This document shows positions 14,582-22,876 of a stretch of DNA of 34,285 nt, piece by piece. The notes below the pieces were generated by a model. It had not been told where the DNA came from. It was given only the letters and a program-made list of their open reading frames with translations, and did not search any database. The DNA lies in assembly GCA_900770335.1 (NCBI GenBank), contig CAAGKD010000004.1:1-34285 (forward strand), read 5' to 3'. The first letter of the stretch is position 1, and each line of letters starts with the position of its first letter. Source of the stretch: an uncultured Sutterella sp. Its GTDB lineage: Bacteria; Pseudomonadota; Gammaproteobacteria; Burkholderiales; Burkholderiaceae_F. The position numbers and the translations under genes are program-made.

Positions 14582-15382
14582 TCACTTCTGCGGCCGTCGC
14601 TTTGCGAAGTGCTGCCAGTCCTTGCAGGTCGACCAAGCGCCGCCCCACTCCCAGCCCCGGCTCGTGAAGGCCTTCCAGCAGGCGTCCCCCTTGAGGAGCG
14701 TGTACTCGGAGCGCTTCGTGCGGTCCGACCAGGGGCGTCCCGCTTCGGGCTGGACGTCCGTCGAGCCGTCCTTGCGGCGCTTGACGAAGGGGTTGTAGAG
14801 CGGATTGACGTCGATCGCCCGGCCGAGCGAGTGGGCCGAGAGCTGCGTTGTGTTCTTGACGACGCGATAGTTGAAGCACGAGGTGTTGTTCGCCCTCATC
14901 GAGCGCTCGTCGTCGGCGTCGTACTCGTCGACGAGCGTCATGAGCTCGATCGGATAGGCGGCGTCATAGAGTTCGCGAAGAATCTCGAGCAATTCCGGCG
15001 CGAGCTCGCGCGCGCAGACGAGCTCGCCCGCGCGGATCCGTCCGTCGGCCGTGCGGTGGAGCGCCCGGACATGCCGCAGGTCGTCGCGATCGAGCGTGCA
15101 GTTCGTCTTCCAGGACTTTCCCCGCATGCGTGCGAAGAGCCTTTCGTCGATCGGCGCGATCCCAAAGCACCGTTCGATCCCGAACGTCCGGACGGCGGCC
15201 TCGGTCGTGAACCCGCCCGCCTGCCAGTTCCTCAGGACGCGGAGTGCTCGGGCTTCGGCGGCTGAGAGATTCGGGTGCTCTGAGAGCGCCCCGGCGAGCG
15301 CGAGCGGCGACAGGGACGCGAGCGCGGCGCAGGAGAGGCCCGAGCGCAGGAGCGCGCGGCGGGAGAGGCTGCGGGATGTCAT
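14582..15382 (-). CDS. Exported M15-type peptidase (D-Ala-D-Ala carboxypeptidase/endopeptidase-like)
   Basis: This 266-residue protein starts with a twin-arginine signal (SRSLSRRALLRSG, then a hydrophobic stretch ending ALAGA), so it is probably exported by the Tat system. The C-terminal domain has the M15 zinc-peptidase signature SAHSLGRAIDVNP (His about 182, Asp about 189) and the closing WEWGGAWSTCKDWQHF, whose histidine (about 255) is the last zinc ligand. Family members cleave cell-wall peptides. The ATG at 15382 was preferred to 15433 because GAGG lies 6-7 bases upstream and the Tat motif then sits at the N-terminus. It is divergent from recC. Confidence 0.85.
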   Translation of the reverse strand: MTSRSLSRRALLRSGLSCAALASLSPLALAGALSEHPNLSAAEARALRVLRNWQAGGFTTEAAVRTFGIERCFGIAPIDERLFARMRGKSWKTNCTLDRDDLRHVRALHRTADGRIRAGELVCARELAPELLEILRELYDAAYPIELMTLVDEYDADDERSMRANNTSCFNYRVVKNTTQLSAHSLGRAIDVNPLYNPFVKRRKDGSTDVQPEAGRPWSDRTKRSEYTLLKGDACWKAFTSRGWEWGGAWSTCKDWQHFAKRRPQK

Positions 15383-15559
15383 GAGAGGCCTCGCAGAGGT
15401 GAGGTTGGCAGGAGCCTTCGGAGCGGGAAGCATAGCCTAGGGGCCGGGGAGGGGGCGCCTTGCGGACTGCAAAGTCCTGCAAAGAGCGCCGGCGCTTCAT
15501 CCTGGGCGTCGAGCCTCATCGGGTGCGACAGCCTGCGGCGCACCGCGAGCGGATCGGTC

Positions 15560-15587
15560 TTGTCGGACGATCGGCCGCAGGTAGACT
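15560..15587 (+). promoter_or_regulatory. Candidate recC promoter
   Basis: TTGTCG (15560-15565), a 16-base spacer and TAGACT (15582-15587) give a plausible sigma-70 promoter. Transcription would start near 15594, which supports the recC start at 15641 rather than an earlier one. Confidence 0.5.
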
Positions 15588-15640
15588 TTCAGGCGCCTTT
15601 TGAATCCACAAGCCGGCGTCATGCCGCAGGCAGCCAGATC

Positions 15641-18600
15641 ATGATCCACACGATCCACAGCAACAGCTACGAGGTGCTCCGCGCCGTGCTCCTGAGCAAC
15701 ATCGACCGCCTGCGCTTCCGGCCCGAGGCCGGGGAGCTCTCGGCCGAGGAGCTCTTCGCGGGCGTCTTCGACCGCGTGCCCGTCATCATCCCCTCCAAGG
15801 CCGTCGAGACGGACCTGATGCGCGCGATCGCCTCGAGCGAGGGGATCTGCGCGGGGATGCGCTTCATGTTCCTCTCGCAGTGGCTCGGGTTCTTCTCCAA
15901 GGAGCCGCTCGCGAACGTGATCGGCAACGAGGCGGAGTGGATGATCTGGCGCATCCTCGGCGAGACGGGGCCGGGGAGCCTGCGCGAGGAGGTCGCCCGC
16001 GAGACCTCCCGCCTCGAGGAGAGCCTGCGGGGGCGCGGGGACGCGGAGCTCTTCGAGATCGCCCAGAGGATCTCGCGCGTCTTCGTCTCGTACGCGAGCT
16101 ATCGCCTCGACTGGGTGCTCGAGTGGCTCGGCATGCATCAGGACCGCATCGAGCTCTCGGCGGACATGCGCGCGGAGCGCTCGGCGCTCGAGCGGGATCC
16201 GGACTTTTTCTGGCAGCGCGCGCTGATGCGGCGCCTCGCCGAGTCGCCCGAGTGGCGCGGCAGGCGCTTCCTTGAGGCGCTGCCCGACACCCTCGACCGG
16301 CTCTGTGCGGCCCCGAAGGGCGTGCGGCGGGTCGAGCTCGGCGACGGGCGGCAGGTGGAGCTGCCCAACGCGCTCCATGTCTTCGTGCCCTTCGTGGTGC
16401 CGCCCTTGATGCTTCCCGTCCTCAAGGCCTATGCGCACTCGGGCCGCGACGTATGGCTCTACCTCCTCAATCCCTCGTCGGAGTATTGGTTCGACCTCGT
16501 GCCGAGGCGGCTCTTCCGCTGGAGCGGGGAGGAGGGCGAGGCCGCGGACGCTCACCGCGAGATCGGACATCCGATCCTTGCGGACAACGGCCGGAGCACC
16601 CGCGCGAACATCGATCGCCTGTGGCGCTTCACCGCGGCGCAGGACGCGGGCCGGGAGGCCGATGAGACCGATGCCGCGGACTCGGCGGACGAAAGCCCCA
16701 TGGCGCTTCTCACCTCGGGCGGCGAGTCCGAGGCGACCGCGCGGCGCCTGCGCGCGCTTGAGGTCGAGCCCCATGAGCCGACCTTCCTTGAGGGCGGCGC
16801 GCGGTTTCTGCGCGAGTGCCAGGAGAACCCCCGCCGGATCGAGGCGGACATCGCCGCGGACGTGCAGAGCTTCTGGCTCGAGGCGCGCGAGGAGACGCTT
16901 CTGCGCCGCGTGCAGGATTCGATCCTGACGCTCAACCCGGAGTCCCTCGCGCAGGGCGCCCCCCTCATCCGCCGCGAGGATGAGTCGATCCGCTTCGTCT
17001 GCGCGCCGACGCCCGCCCGCGAGCTCGAGGGCCTCGCCGACTGGCTGCAGGCGCGGTTTCGTGAGGACCCGACCCTCACGCCATCGGACGTGCTCGTCGT
17101 CACGCCGGACATCTCCGCGCTCGCGCCGCTCATTGACGAGGTCTTCGGGAGCCTGCCGAAGGGTCGAAGGATCGACTACCGCATCACGGGCGCGCTCACG
17201 GCCGCCGAGGACGCGCCCCTCAAGGCGATGAGCGGCCTCGCGGGGCTTCTCTCGGGGCGGATGCGCCGCGCGGAGCTCCTCTCCTGGCTCGCGCTTCCGA
17301 TCATCTCGAAGCGTCTGGGGCTCGATGCGGACGACATCGCCGTGATCGGACGCTGGCTTGAGGCCGCGGGCTTCGAGTTCGGGCTCTCCGACGGCCACCT
17401 GCTCGGGCTCGATCCCCGCACCTTCGCGCACGTGCGAGAGGGAACGCTTTCGGCGGCCCTCGAACGCCTCGCGCTCGGGGCGATGCTCCCCTCGGGAATG
17501 CGCCCGCCCCTCTTCGGGGTTCTGCCCGTTGACGGCACGGAGACCGACTGGAGCTCGGTTGCGGAGCGCCCGCAGCTCCTTTCGGTGATCTCGAGCCTTT
17601 ACGCGGGGCTCGAGGAGCTGCGGCTCTGCGCGGTCTCACCCGCTTCCGCCGAATCCGATGCCGAGGCGCAGGCCGCCGCGCTCCGGAACCCCGAGCGCTG
17701 GCCGCGCTGGATCGCCCGCGCGATCGAGCTCTTCTTCCCAAGGGAGACCCCCGACGAGGACTGGCAGGCGCTGCGCAGCTGCGCCGATGCGCTCGCCGGG
17801 GAGATCGCCGCGGCGAAGGATGCTGCGGGCGAGCCGCCCGCGGTTCCCTTCGAGCTCTTCCTCTCGGTTTTGGCAAGCCGTATGCGCAGAAGCGCTCCGG
17901 GCGCGCGCCCGGGAAGCGCCGTCACCTTCACGGAGATGAGCCTGATGCGGGGGCTTCCGCATCGGATCATCGCGGTCCTCGGGCTCGGCGAGGACTCGAA
18001 GTTCCCGGGGTCCTCCCGCGCCGAGGAGTTCGACCTCATGTCGCGCCATCCGCGCCGCGGAGACCGCGACAGCCGGAGCGACAACCGCAACGTGTTCCTT
18101 GACCTTCTTCTCGCCGCGCGCGAGACCTTCCTCGTCTCCTGGTCCGGGGGCGCCAACCCCGCGCAGCGGAGCGAGCCCTCGGTCGTGGCGCAGGAGCTGC
18201 GCGACTGGCTCCTCTCGATCACGCCCGAGGGGGAGCGCGAGGAGGCGCGGAGCCGCGGCGCCACCGAGCGGGCGGCGATCCTTACGGTGACGCTTCCCCT
18301 CACGGCCTTCTCGGAATCGGCCTTCTCGCCCGAGCGCGGGCGGTGGCTCTCGACGAACGCGGACCTGCTCGAGGCGGTCGCCGCCGCGCGGGCGAGCGGG
18401 CACGCTGCGCCCGAGGCGCCTTTTGTCGCGAGCAGCGTCGAGACGCTCGTCCATCGGCGCGTTCTCTCGATCGATGAGCTCATGAAGTTCGTGAAGGCTC
18501 CGGAGACGTGGCTTCTCAGGGCGCACGGCATCCTCCTCTCGGAGTCCGAGGAGGCGCGCGAGGCGCCGGTCGTGCCCGAGTCCTCGGGACTCGTCTGGTG

Positions 18601-19345
18601 GAAGCGCATCAACGAGATGCTCTCCTTGAGCCTCTCGGGGGGCGACGAGGCCGAGCGCGCGCGGATCCTCGAGCGCTGGCGCGCCAATCCGGGCGTCGGC
18701 GCGAGAGGCGTTCGCGAATGGGCGCTTGAAGCCGACGCGGAGCTCGTCGCCGCAATGGCCGGAGCGATCGCGCAGGCCTGCAAGGGGCTCGTGAGCGTGC
18801 CGGAGGCGGAGATCTCCGCGGACGTGACGGCCCCGGACTCGGGCGAGGCGTTCACGATCCGCGGGCGCTCCCGCGGCCTCTGGCGCGACCCCGTTGCGGG
18901 GGAGGTCACGCACGTCGCCGCGACGCCCTCGAAGTCCAACGGGAGCGGCGCGCGGCGCGCGATCGTCGAGCACCTGCTCCTCGTCGCGGCCGGAGCCGCC
19001 GTGAAGGGCGTTCTCATCTGCCCGTCGGGCAAGAAGGGCGAGACGGTCTCAAGGCTTGCGATGCCGCTTCTCGCCCCCGCCGAGGCCGGCGAGCTCCTCG
19101 CGCGGATCGCGCGCGAGCTCATGCGCGCCGCCGGGGGCGAGCCGCGCTTCGCGAGCAGGCCTGGCAGATATGGCGCGAAGACGGAGCTTTCGGACTATCC
19201 GGCGCGGATGGCCATGCGCGGCCGGGACCTTGAGGTGGCGCAGTCCGCCGGCGAGGCGCTCGGGGATGCCCTGACGGGCCTTTTCGGCGCTGCGGACGGC
19301 AAGCTCAGCGCGGCGCTCGCGAAGTGCCGCAAGATCCTTCAGTGA
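15641..19345 (+). CDS. recC: Exodeoxyribonuclease V subunit gamma (RecC)
   Basis: This 1234-residue RecC (E. coli 1122) scans for Chi and splits the DNA strands in the RecBCD enzyme. The start MIHTIHSNSYEVLRAVLLSNI matches the RecC N-terminus. Further landmarks are VIIPSKAVETDLMRAI, FVPFVVPPLMLPVLKAYA, and MRGLPHRIIAVLGLGEDSKFPG followed by DNRNVFLDLLLAARETFLVSWSG. These belong to the inactivated helicase fold, so no Walker A is expected or seen. The ATG at 15641 was chosen by family alignment and because a promoter overlaps the 15560 alternative. recB follows after 18 bases and recD after that, so this is one operon. The extra length is in Glu/Ala-rich loops such as around 360-380. Confidence 0.92.
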   Translation: MIHTIHSNSYEVLRAVLLSNIDRLRFRPEAGELSAEELFAGVFDRVPVIIPSKAVETDLMRAIASSEGICAGMRFMFLSQWLGFFSKEPLANVIGNEAEWMIWRILGETGPGSLREEVARETSRLEESLRGRGDAELFEIAQRISRVFVSYASYRLDWVLEWLGMHQDRIELSADMRAERSALERDPDFFWQRALMRRLAESPEWRGRRFLEALPDTLDRLCAAPKGVRRVELGDGRQVELPNALHVFVPFVVPPLMLPVLKAYAHSGRDVWLYLLNPSSEYWFDLVPRRLFRWSGEEGEAADAHREIGHPILADNGRSTRANIDRLWRFTAAQDAGREADETDAADSADESPMALLTSGGESEATARRLRALEVEPHEPTFLEGGARFLRECQENPRRIEADIAADVQSFWLEAREETLLRRVQDSILTLNPESLAQGAPLIRREDESIRFVCAPTPARELEGLADWLQARFREDPTLTPSDVLVVTPDISALAPLIDEVFGSLPKGRRIDYRITGALTAAEDAPLKAMSGLAGLLSGRMRRAELLSWLALPIISKRLGLDADDIAVIGRWLEAAGFEFGLSDGHLLGLDPRTFAHVREGTLSAALERLALGAMLPSGMRPPLFGVLPVDGTETDWSSVAERPQLLSVISSLYAGLEELRLCAVSPASAESDAEAQAAALRNPERWPRWIARAIELFFPRETPDEDWQALRSCADALAGEIAAAKDAAGEPPAVPFELFLSVLASRMRRSAPGARPGSAVTFTEMSLMRGLPHRIIAVLGLGEDSKFPGSSRAEEFDLMSRHPRRGDRDSRSDNRNVFLDLLLAARETFLVSWSGGANPAQRSEPSVVAQELRDWLLSITPEGEREEARSRGATERAAILTVTLPLTAFSESAFSPERGRWLSTNADLLEAVAAARASGHAAPEAPFVASSVETLVHRRVLSIDELMKFVKAPETWLLRAHGILLSESEEAREAPVVPESSGLVWWKRINEMLSLSLSGGDEAERARILERWRANPGVGARGVREWALEADAELVAAMAGAIAQACKGLVSVPEAEISADVTAPDSGEAFTIRGRSRGLWRDPVAGEVTHVAATPSKSNGSGARRAIVEHLLLVAAGAAVKGVLICPSGKKGETVSRLAMPLLAPAEAGELLARIARELMRAAGGEPRFASRPGRYGAKTELSDYPARMAMRGRDLEVAQSAGEALGDALTGLFGAADGKLSAALAKCRKILQ

Positions 19346-19363
19346 CGGACAAGCGGGAGAAGA

Positions 19364-22300
19364 GTGAGAGAAATGATGACGCAGGAAACCATGCCCGGAC
19401 AAATTTCGGAAAACCCGCCGGCTGCAGGCGCAGCCGCCGATCCGGACGACTTTGACGTCGCGGTCGCGCCGCTGCTCGCGCCGACCCTGCTTGAGGCTTC
19501 AGCCGGGACGGGCAAGACCTTCTCGATCAAGCACCTCGCGCTGCGCTTCATCGTCGAGGCGCAGATTCCGATCCATGAGCTTCTCATCGTCACCTTCACG
19601 AAGGCGGCGACCTCCGAGCTCAGGGTGCGCGTCGCCGAGCACCTCTCGGCGGCTGCGGGGCGCCTTTCGGGGCGCCTCAGGGAGGGCGAGGCCGATCCCC
19701 TCATCGACCGTCAGATCGAGCTCTGGCGCGCCGCCGGCATCACGGACGAGACCGCGCTCGCGCGGATCGAGGCCTCGCTTGCGCGCTCCGACGACGCGGG
19801 CATCTTCACCATCCACGGGTTCTGCCAGAGAACGCTCGACGAGACGGCTTTCTCCGCCGGGGGCGGGCTCGGCTATGAGCTCACGAACGACGCGAGCGAG
19901 CTCGCGCGGGACGTCGTGCGGGACTTTCTCAGAAGGACGCTGGACGCGATGCCCGAGCAGGCGGATCGCCGGGCGCTCGTTGCGGGAAAGGACTGGGAGG
20001 GCAAGCTCGAGGCGCTCGTCGAGAGTCCTGAGTCCCTCATCCTCCGCGGCGTCGAGCCCGAGCCGGGCATGCTCACGCCTGCGGTCGAGGAGGCGCTCGG
20101 CGCCTTCATCCGCGAGGCGCCCGGCGCCTACGCAGCGATGAAGGCAAAGGCGCGCGTGAGAACGTACGGGGACCTTCTCACGGCGCTTCACGCGCGCGTC
20201 TGCCCGCCTGCGGACGCGCCGGCCGGGACGCTCGCGCAGGCGAGGCGCGTCGTTGAGGCCCTGCGCACGCGGTGGCGGGGCGTTCTCGTCGACGAGTTTC
20301 AGGACACCGACCCGGTGCAGTACGCGATCCTCGAGAGGCTCTTCGTTGATGCGTATTCCGACGATTCGCGTGACGAGGGGAACGTGCTGGCCGGGCGGGA
20401 CGCTGAGGGCGAAGCTGGGCGTTCGCCTCGCGCGCTCTGGTTCGTGGGTGACCCCAAGCAGGCGATCTACCGCTTCCGCTCGGCGGACATCAACACATAC
20501 ATCCGCGCCCGGGACCGCATCGGCAGAATCGGCCGGATCTCCCGGCTCGGCGTCAACTACCGCTCCTCGCCGGGGCTCGTGCGGGCGTTCAACGTCTTCT
20601 GGACGCAGTCGCGCTCGTCGTTCCTGCGCGAGGATCTCGTCTACAGCCGCGTCAATGAGTTTCCGAAAAACACCGGACTCTGGCTGCGGGAGGACGGCGC
20701 CTGGCGCGAGGCTTCTCCGATGGAGCTCTGGGCGACCGTACATTCGGACGCCTGGAGCTCGGTCGACGAGATCCGCAGCGGGCAGCTGAGCGCGATCGGC
20801 CTGAGGATCGTCGAGCTCATCGAGGCGGGCCGCCGGGGCGAGGCCGCGATCGCCGACAAGTCGGGCGGCAGGGAGGTTCCGGGCGTTGATCCGGCGCTTC
20901 CCCGCATGCGCGCGCTCGAGGCGCGCGACATCGCCGTGCTCGTGCGCTCCAACAGCGACGTCGAGAGCGTCCGCAATGCGCTCGCGCGGCGCGGCGTGCG
21001 CGTGCGCGCCGAGTCGCGCGTGAACGTCTGCACGACGGAGGAGGCCGCCGAGCTCGGACTCATCCTGCGCGCCTACTCGACGCCTGGCGACATGCGCGCG
21101 CTGCGCGCCGCCCGCGCGACGCGCCTGATCGGCGACCTGCTCGCCGACATGGACGATCCCGAGCGCGACGAGGCGCGCAGGATCGAAGTGCGCGAGATGC
21201 TCGAGGACGGCGCACGGCGCTGGTTCCGCGACGGCCCTGCGCCTGCGATCGAGCGCCTCATGGCGGCCTGCCGCACGCGCGAGCGGCTCCTGCCAGCGGA
21301 AGGGGGCGAACGGCGCCTTGCGAACTACGCGCACCTCATGGAGCTTCTGCACGCGGCCGCCAAGACCGTCACCTCGCCCGCGGGCCTTGCGGCGTGGCTC
21401 TCCGAGGCGGCGAAGCGCTCGGACGAGGCGTTCCTGATCCGCCCCGAGAGCGACGCGAACCTCGTCACCGTCCAGACCATCCACAAGAGCAAGGGCCTGC
21501 AGTATCCGGTCGTCTTTCTCGCCTTCGCCGAGGCGGGCGGCGGCTCGGGCGGCAAGTCCGCGGTGCACCGCATCACCGGAGAGGACGGGCGGATGGAGCT
21601 CCTCCTTTCGCACGGCGAGACGAGCCCGAGCGAGCCGGAGCGCCGCGAGGAGCTCGAGGAGTCCGTGCGCCTCGCCTACGTCGCGATGACCCGCGCCGCC
21701 AAGCACCTTGTCGTCGTGATGGGCCAGAAGGAGAAGAGCAAGGGCAAGAAGGATCAGTGGTACAGGACGACGGCGCTCAACAGCTTCACGCGGGCGCTCG
21801 TGGGCGAGGCGGACTTCCCCGACGCTGACGCCAGGGAGGCGCTCACGGCGCTCGGGAGCGCCGATCCCTCGGCCATTGCCGTGCGAGAGCTCCGACCCCT
21901 CTGCGAGGCGGCCGCGGAGAATCCGGCGCGGCTTTCATTGCCCAGCGAGGCGCCTCAGATCACGACCCAGCCCGCCCGGGACGTTTGGGGCGCCTGGCGC
22001 ACGTCGAGCTTCACCGGAATCAGCCGCCTGGCCGAGGACGAGACCGCGGGCGCCGCCCTCTGGTACGGCGTCTCGGCCGGCTCGGAAAAGGCGGGCGGCG
22101 AGGCGGGTCCCGGCGACATCCTGGACTTTCCCAAGGGCGCGCAGGCGGGCACGTGCCTTCACGAGATCCTGGAGCTCGCGGACTTCGCCGGCATGGCCTG
22201 GGACGATGAGGCGGCGGCGACGCGGCGCCTCGACTTCTGCCGGCGCGAGGTGGGCCGCCACCTCTCGCTCACGGGCGACGCCCTTGAGCGGGCGGCCGAA

Positions 22301-22876
22301 GGCGCCTCGCAGATGGTGCGCGACGTCCTCGCCTCCGAGATCGTCGAGGGCCTGCGCCTGCGGGACGTGCCGGCCGCGCGCAGGAGCGCCGAGCTCGAGT
22401 TTCTCATCCCGATCGAAGGGGGCCTCACCGCGGCGCGCCTCGCCGAGCGCCTGCGCGAGCTCGATCCGAAGTACGACTTCGGGGACCTCCGCCCAGAACG
22501 GCTCAAGGGGTTCCTCACGGGCTTCATCGACCTCGCGTTCGAGTGGCGCGGGCGGTTCTACGTTCTTGACTGGAAGAGCAACCGGATCTCCGAGCGCCCC
22601 GAAGGGTACGAGCCCCGCGCGATGGGCCTCGAGATGACGCGGCATCTCTACCGCCTGCAGTACCTCATCTACCTTGTTGCGCTGCGGCGCTTCCTGCGCG
22701 CGAGGCTCGGGGAATCCTTCCGCGACGACATGATCGGCGGCGCCGTCTACGTGTTCCTGCGCGGCGTGCGCGCGGACGCGACGACGCCCGCCAACCCGCA
22801 GGGCGTCGTGCATGACCCGGTGAGTCCGAGGGTCATCGCCGAGCTGGACCGTCTCTTTTCCGGAGAAGCGAAATGA
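19364..22876 (+). CDS. recB: Exodeoxyribonuclease V subunit beta (RecB)
   Basis: This 1170-residue 3'-5' helicase and nuclease subunit matches E. coli (1180) in length. The UvrD-like helicase motifs are all present: LLEASAGTGKTFSI (Walker A, about 42-55), VTFTKAATSELR, FTIHGFCQRTL, VLVDEFQDTDPVQY (about 307-320), GDPKQAIYRFRSADI, VNYRSSPGLV, VQTIHKSKGLQYPVV (about 702) and LAYVAMTRA (about 770). The C-terminal nuclease has GFIDLAFEWRG and FYVLDWKSN, whose Asp, Asp and Lys (about 1055, 1068, 1070) are the expected active-site residues. The start is uncertain: a GTG at 19364 with GGGAG 4 bases upstream, or ATGs at 19373 and 19376. The stop overlaps the recD start (ATGA). Confidence 0.95.
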   Translation: MREMMTQETMPGQISENPPAAGAAADPDDFDVAVAPLLAPTLLEASAGTGKTFSIKHLALRFIVEAQIPIHELLIVTFTKAATSELRVRVAEHLSAAAGRLSGRLREGEADPLIDRQIELWRAAGITDETALARIEASLARSDDAGIFTIHGFCQRTLDETAFSAGGGLGYELTNDASELARDVVRDFLRRTLDAMPEQADRRALVAGKDWEGKLEALVESPESLILRGVEPEPGMLTPAVEEALGAFIREAPGAYAAMKAKARVRTYGDLLTALHARVCPPADAPAGTLAQARRVVEALRTRWRGVLVDEFQDTDPVQYAILERLFVDAYSDDSRDEGNVLAGRDAEGEAGRSPRALWFVGDPKQAIYRFRSADINTYIRARDRIGRIGRISRLGVNYRSSPGLVRAFNVFWTQSRSSFLREDLVYSRVNEFPKNTGLWLREDGAWREASPMELWATVHSDAWSSVDEIRSGQLSAIGLRIVELIEAGRRGEAAIADKSGGREVPGVDPALPRMRALEARDIAVLVRSNSDVESVRNALARRGVRVRAESRVNVCTTEEAAELGLILRAYSTPGDMRALRAARATRLIGDLLADMDDPERDEARRIEVREMLEDGARRWFRDGPAPAIERLMAACRTRERLLPAEGGERRLANYAHLMELLHAAAKTVTSPAGLAAWLSEAAKRSDEAFLIRPESDANLVTVQTIHKSKGLQYPVVFLAFAEAGGGSGGKSAVHRITGEDGRMELLLSHGETSPSEPERREELEESVRLAYVAMTRAAKHLVVVMGQKEKSKGKKDQWYRTTALNSFTRALVGEADFPDADAREALTALGSADPSAIAVRELRPLCEAAAENPARLSLPSEAPQITTQPARDVWGAWRTSSFTGISRLAEDETAGAALWYGVSAGSEKAGGEAGPGDILDFPKGAQAGTCLHEILELADFAGMAWDDEAAATRRLDFCRREVGRHLSLTGDALERAAEGASQMVRDVLASEIVEGLRLRDVPAARRSAELEFLIPIEGGLTAARLAERLRELDPKYDFGDLRPERLKGFLTGFIDLAFEWRGRFYVLDWKSNRISERPEGYEPRAMGLEMTRHLYRLQYLIYLVALRRFLRARLGESFRDDMIGGAVYVFLRGVRADATTPANPQGVVHDPVSPRVIAELDRLFSGEAK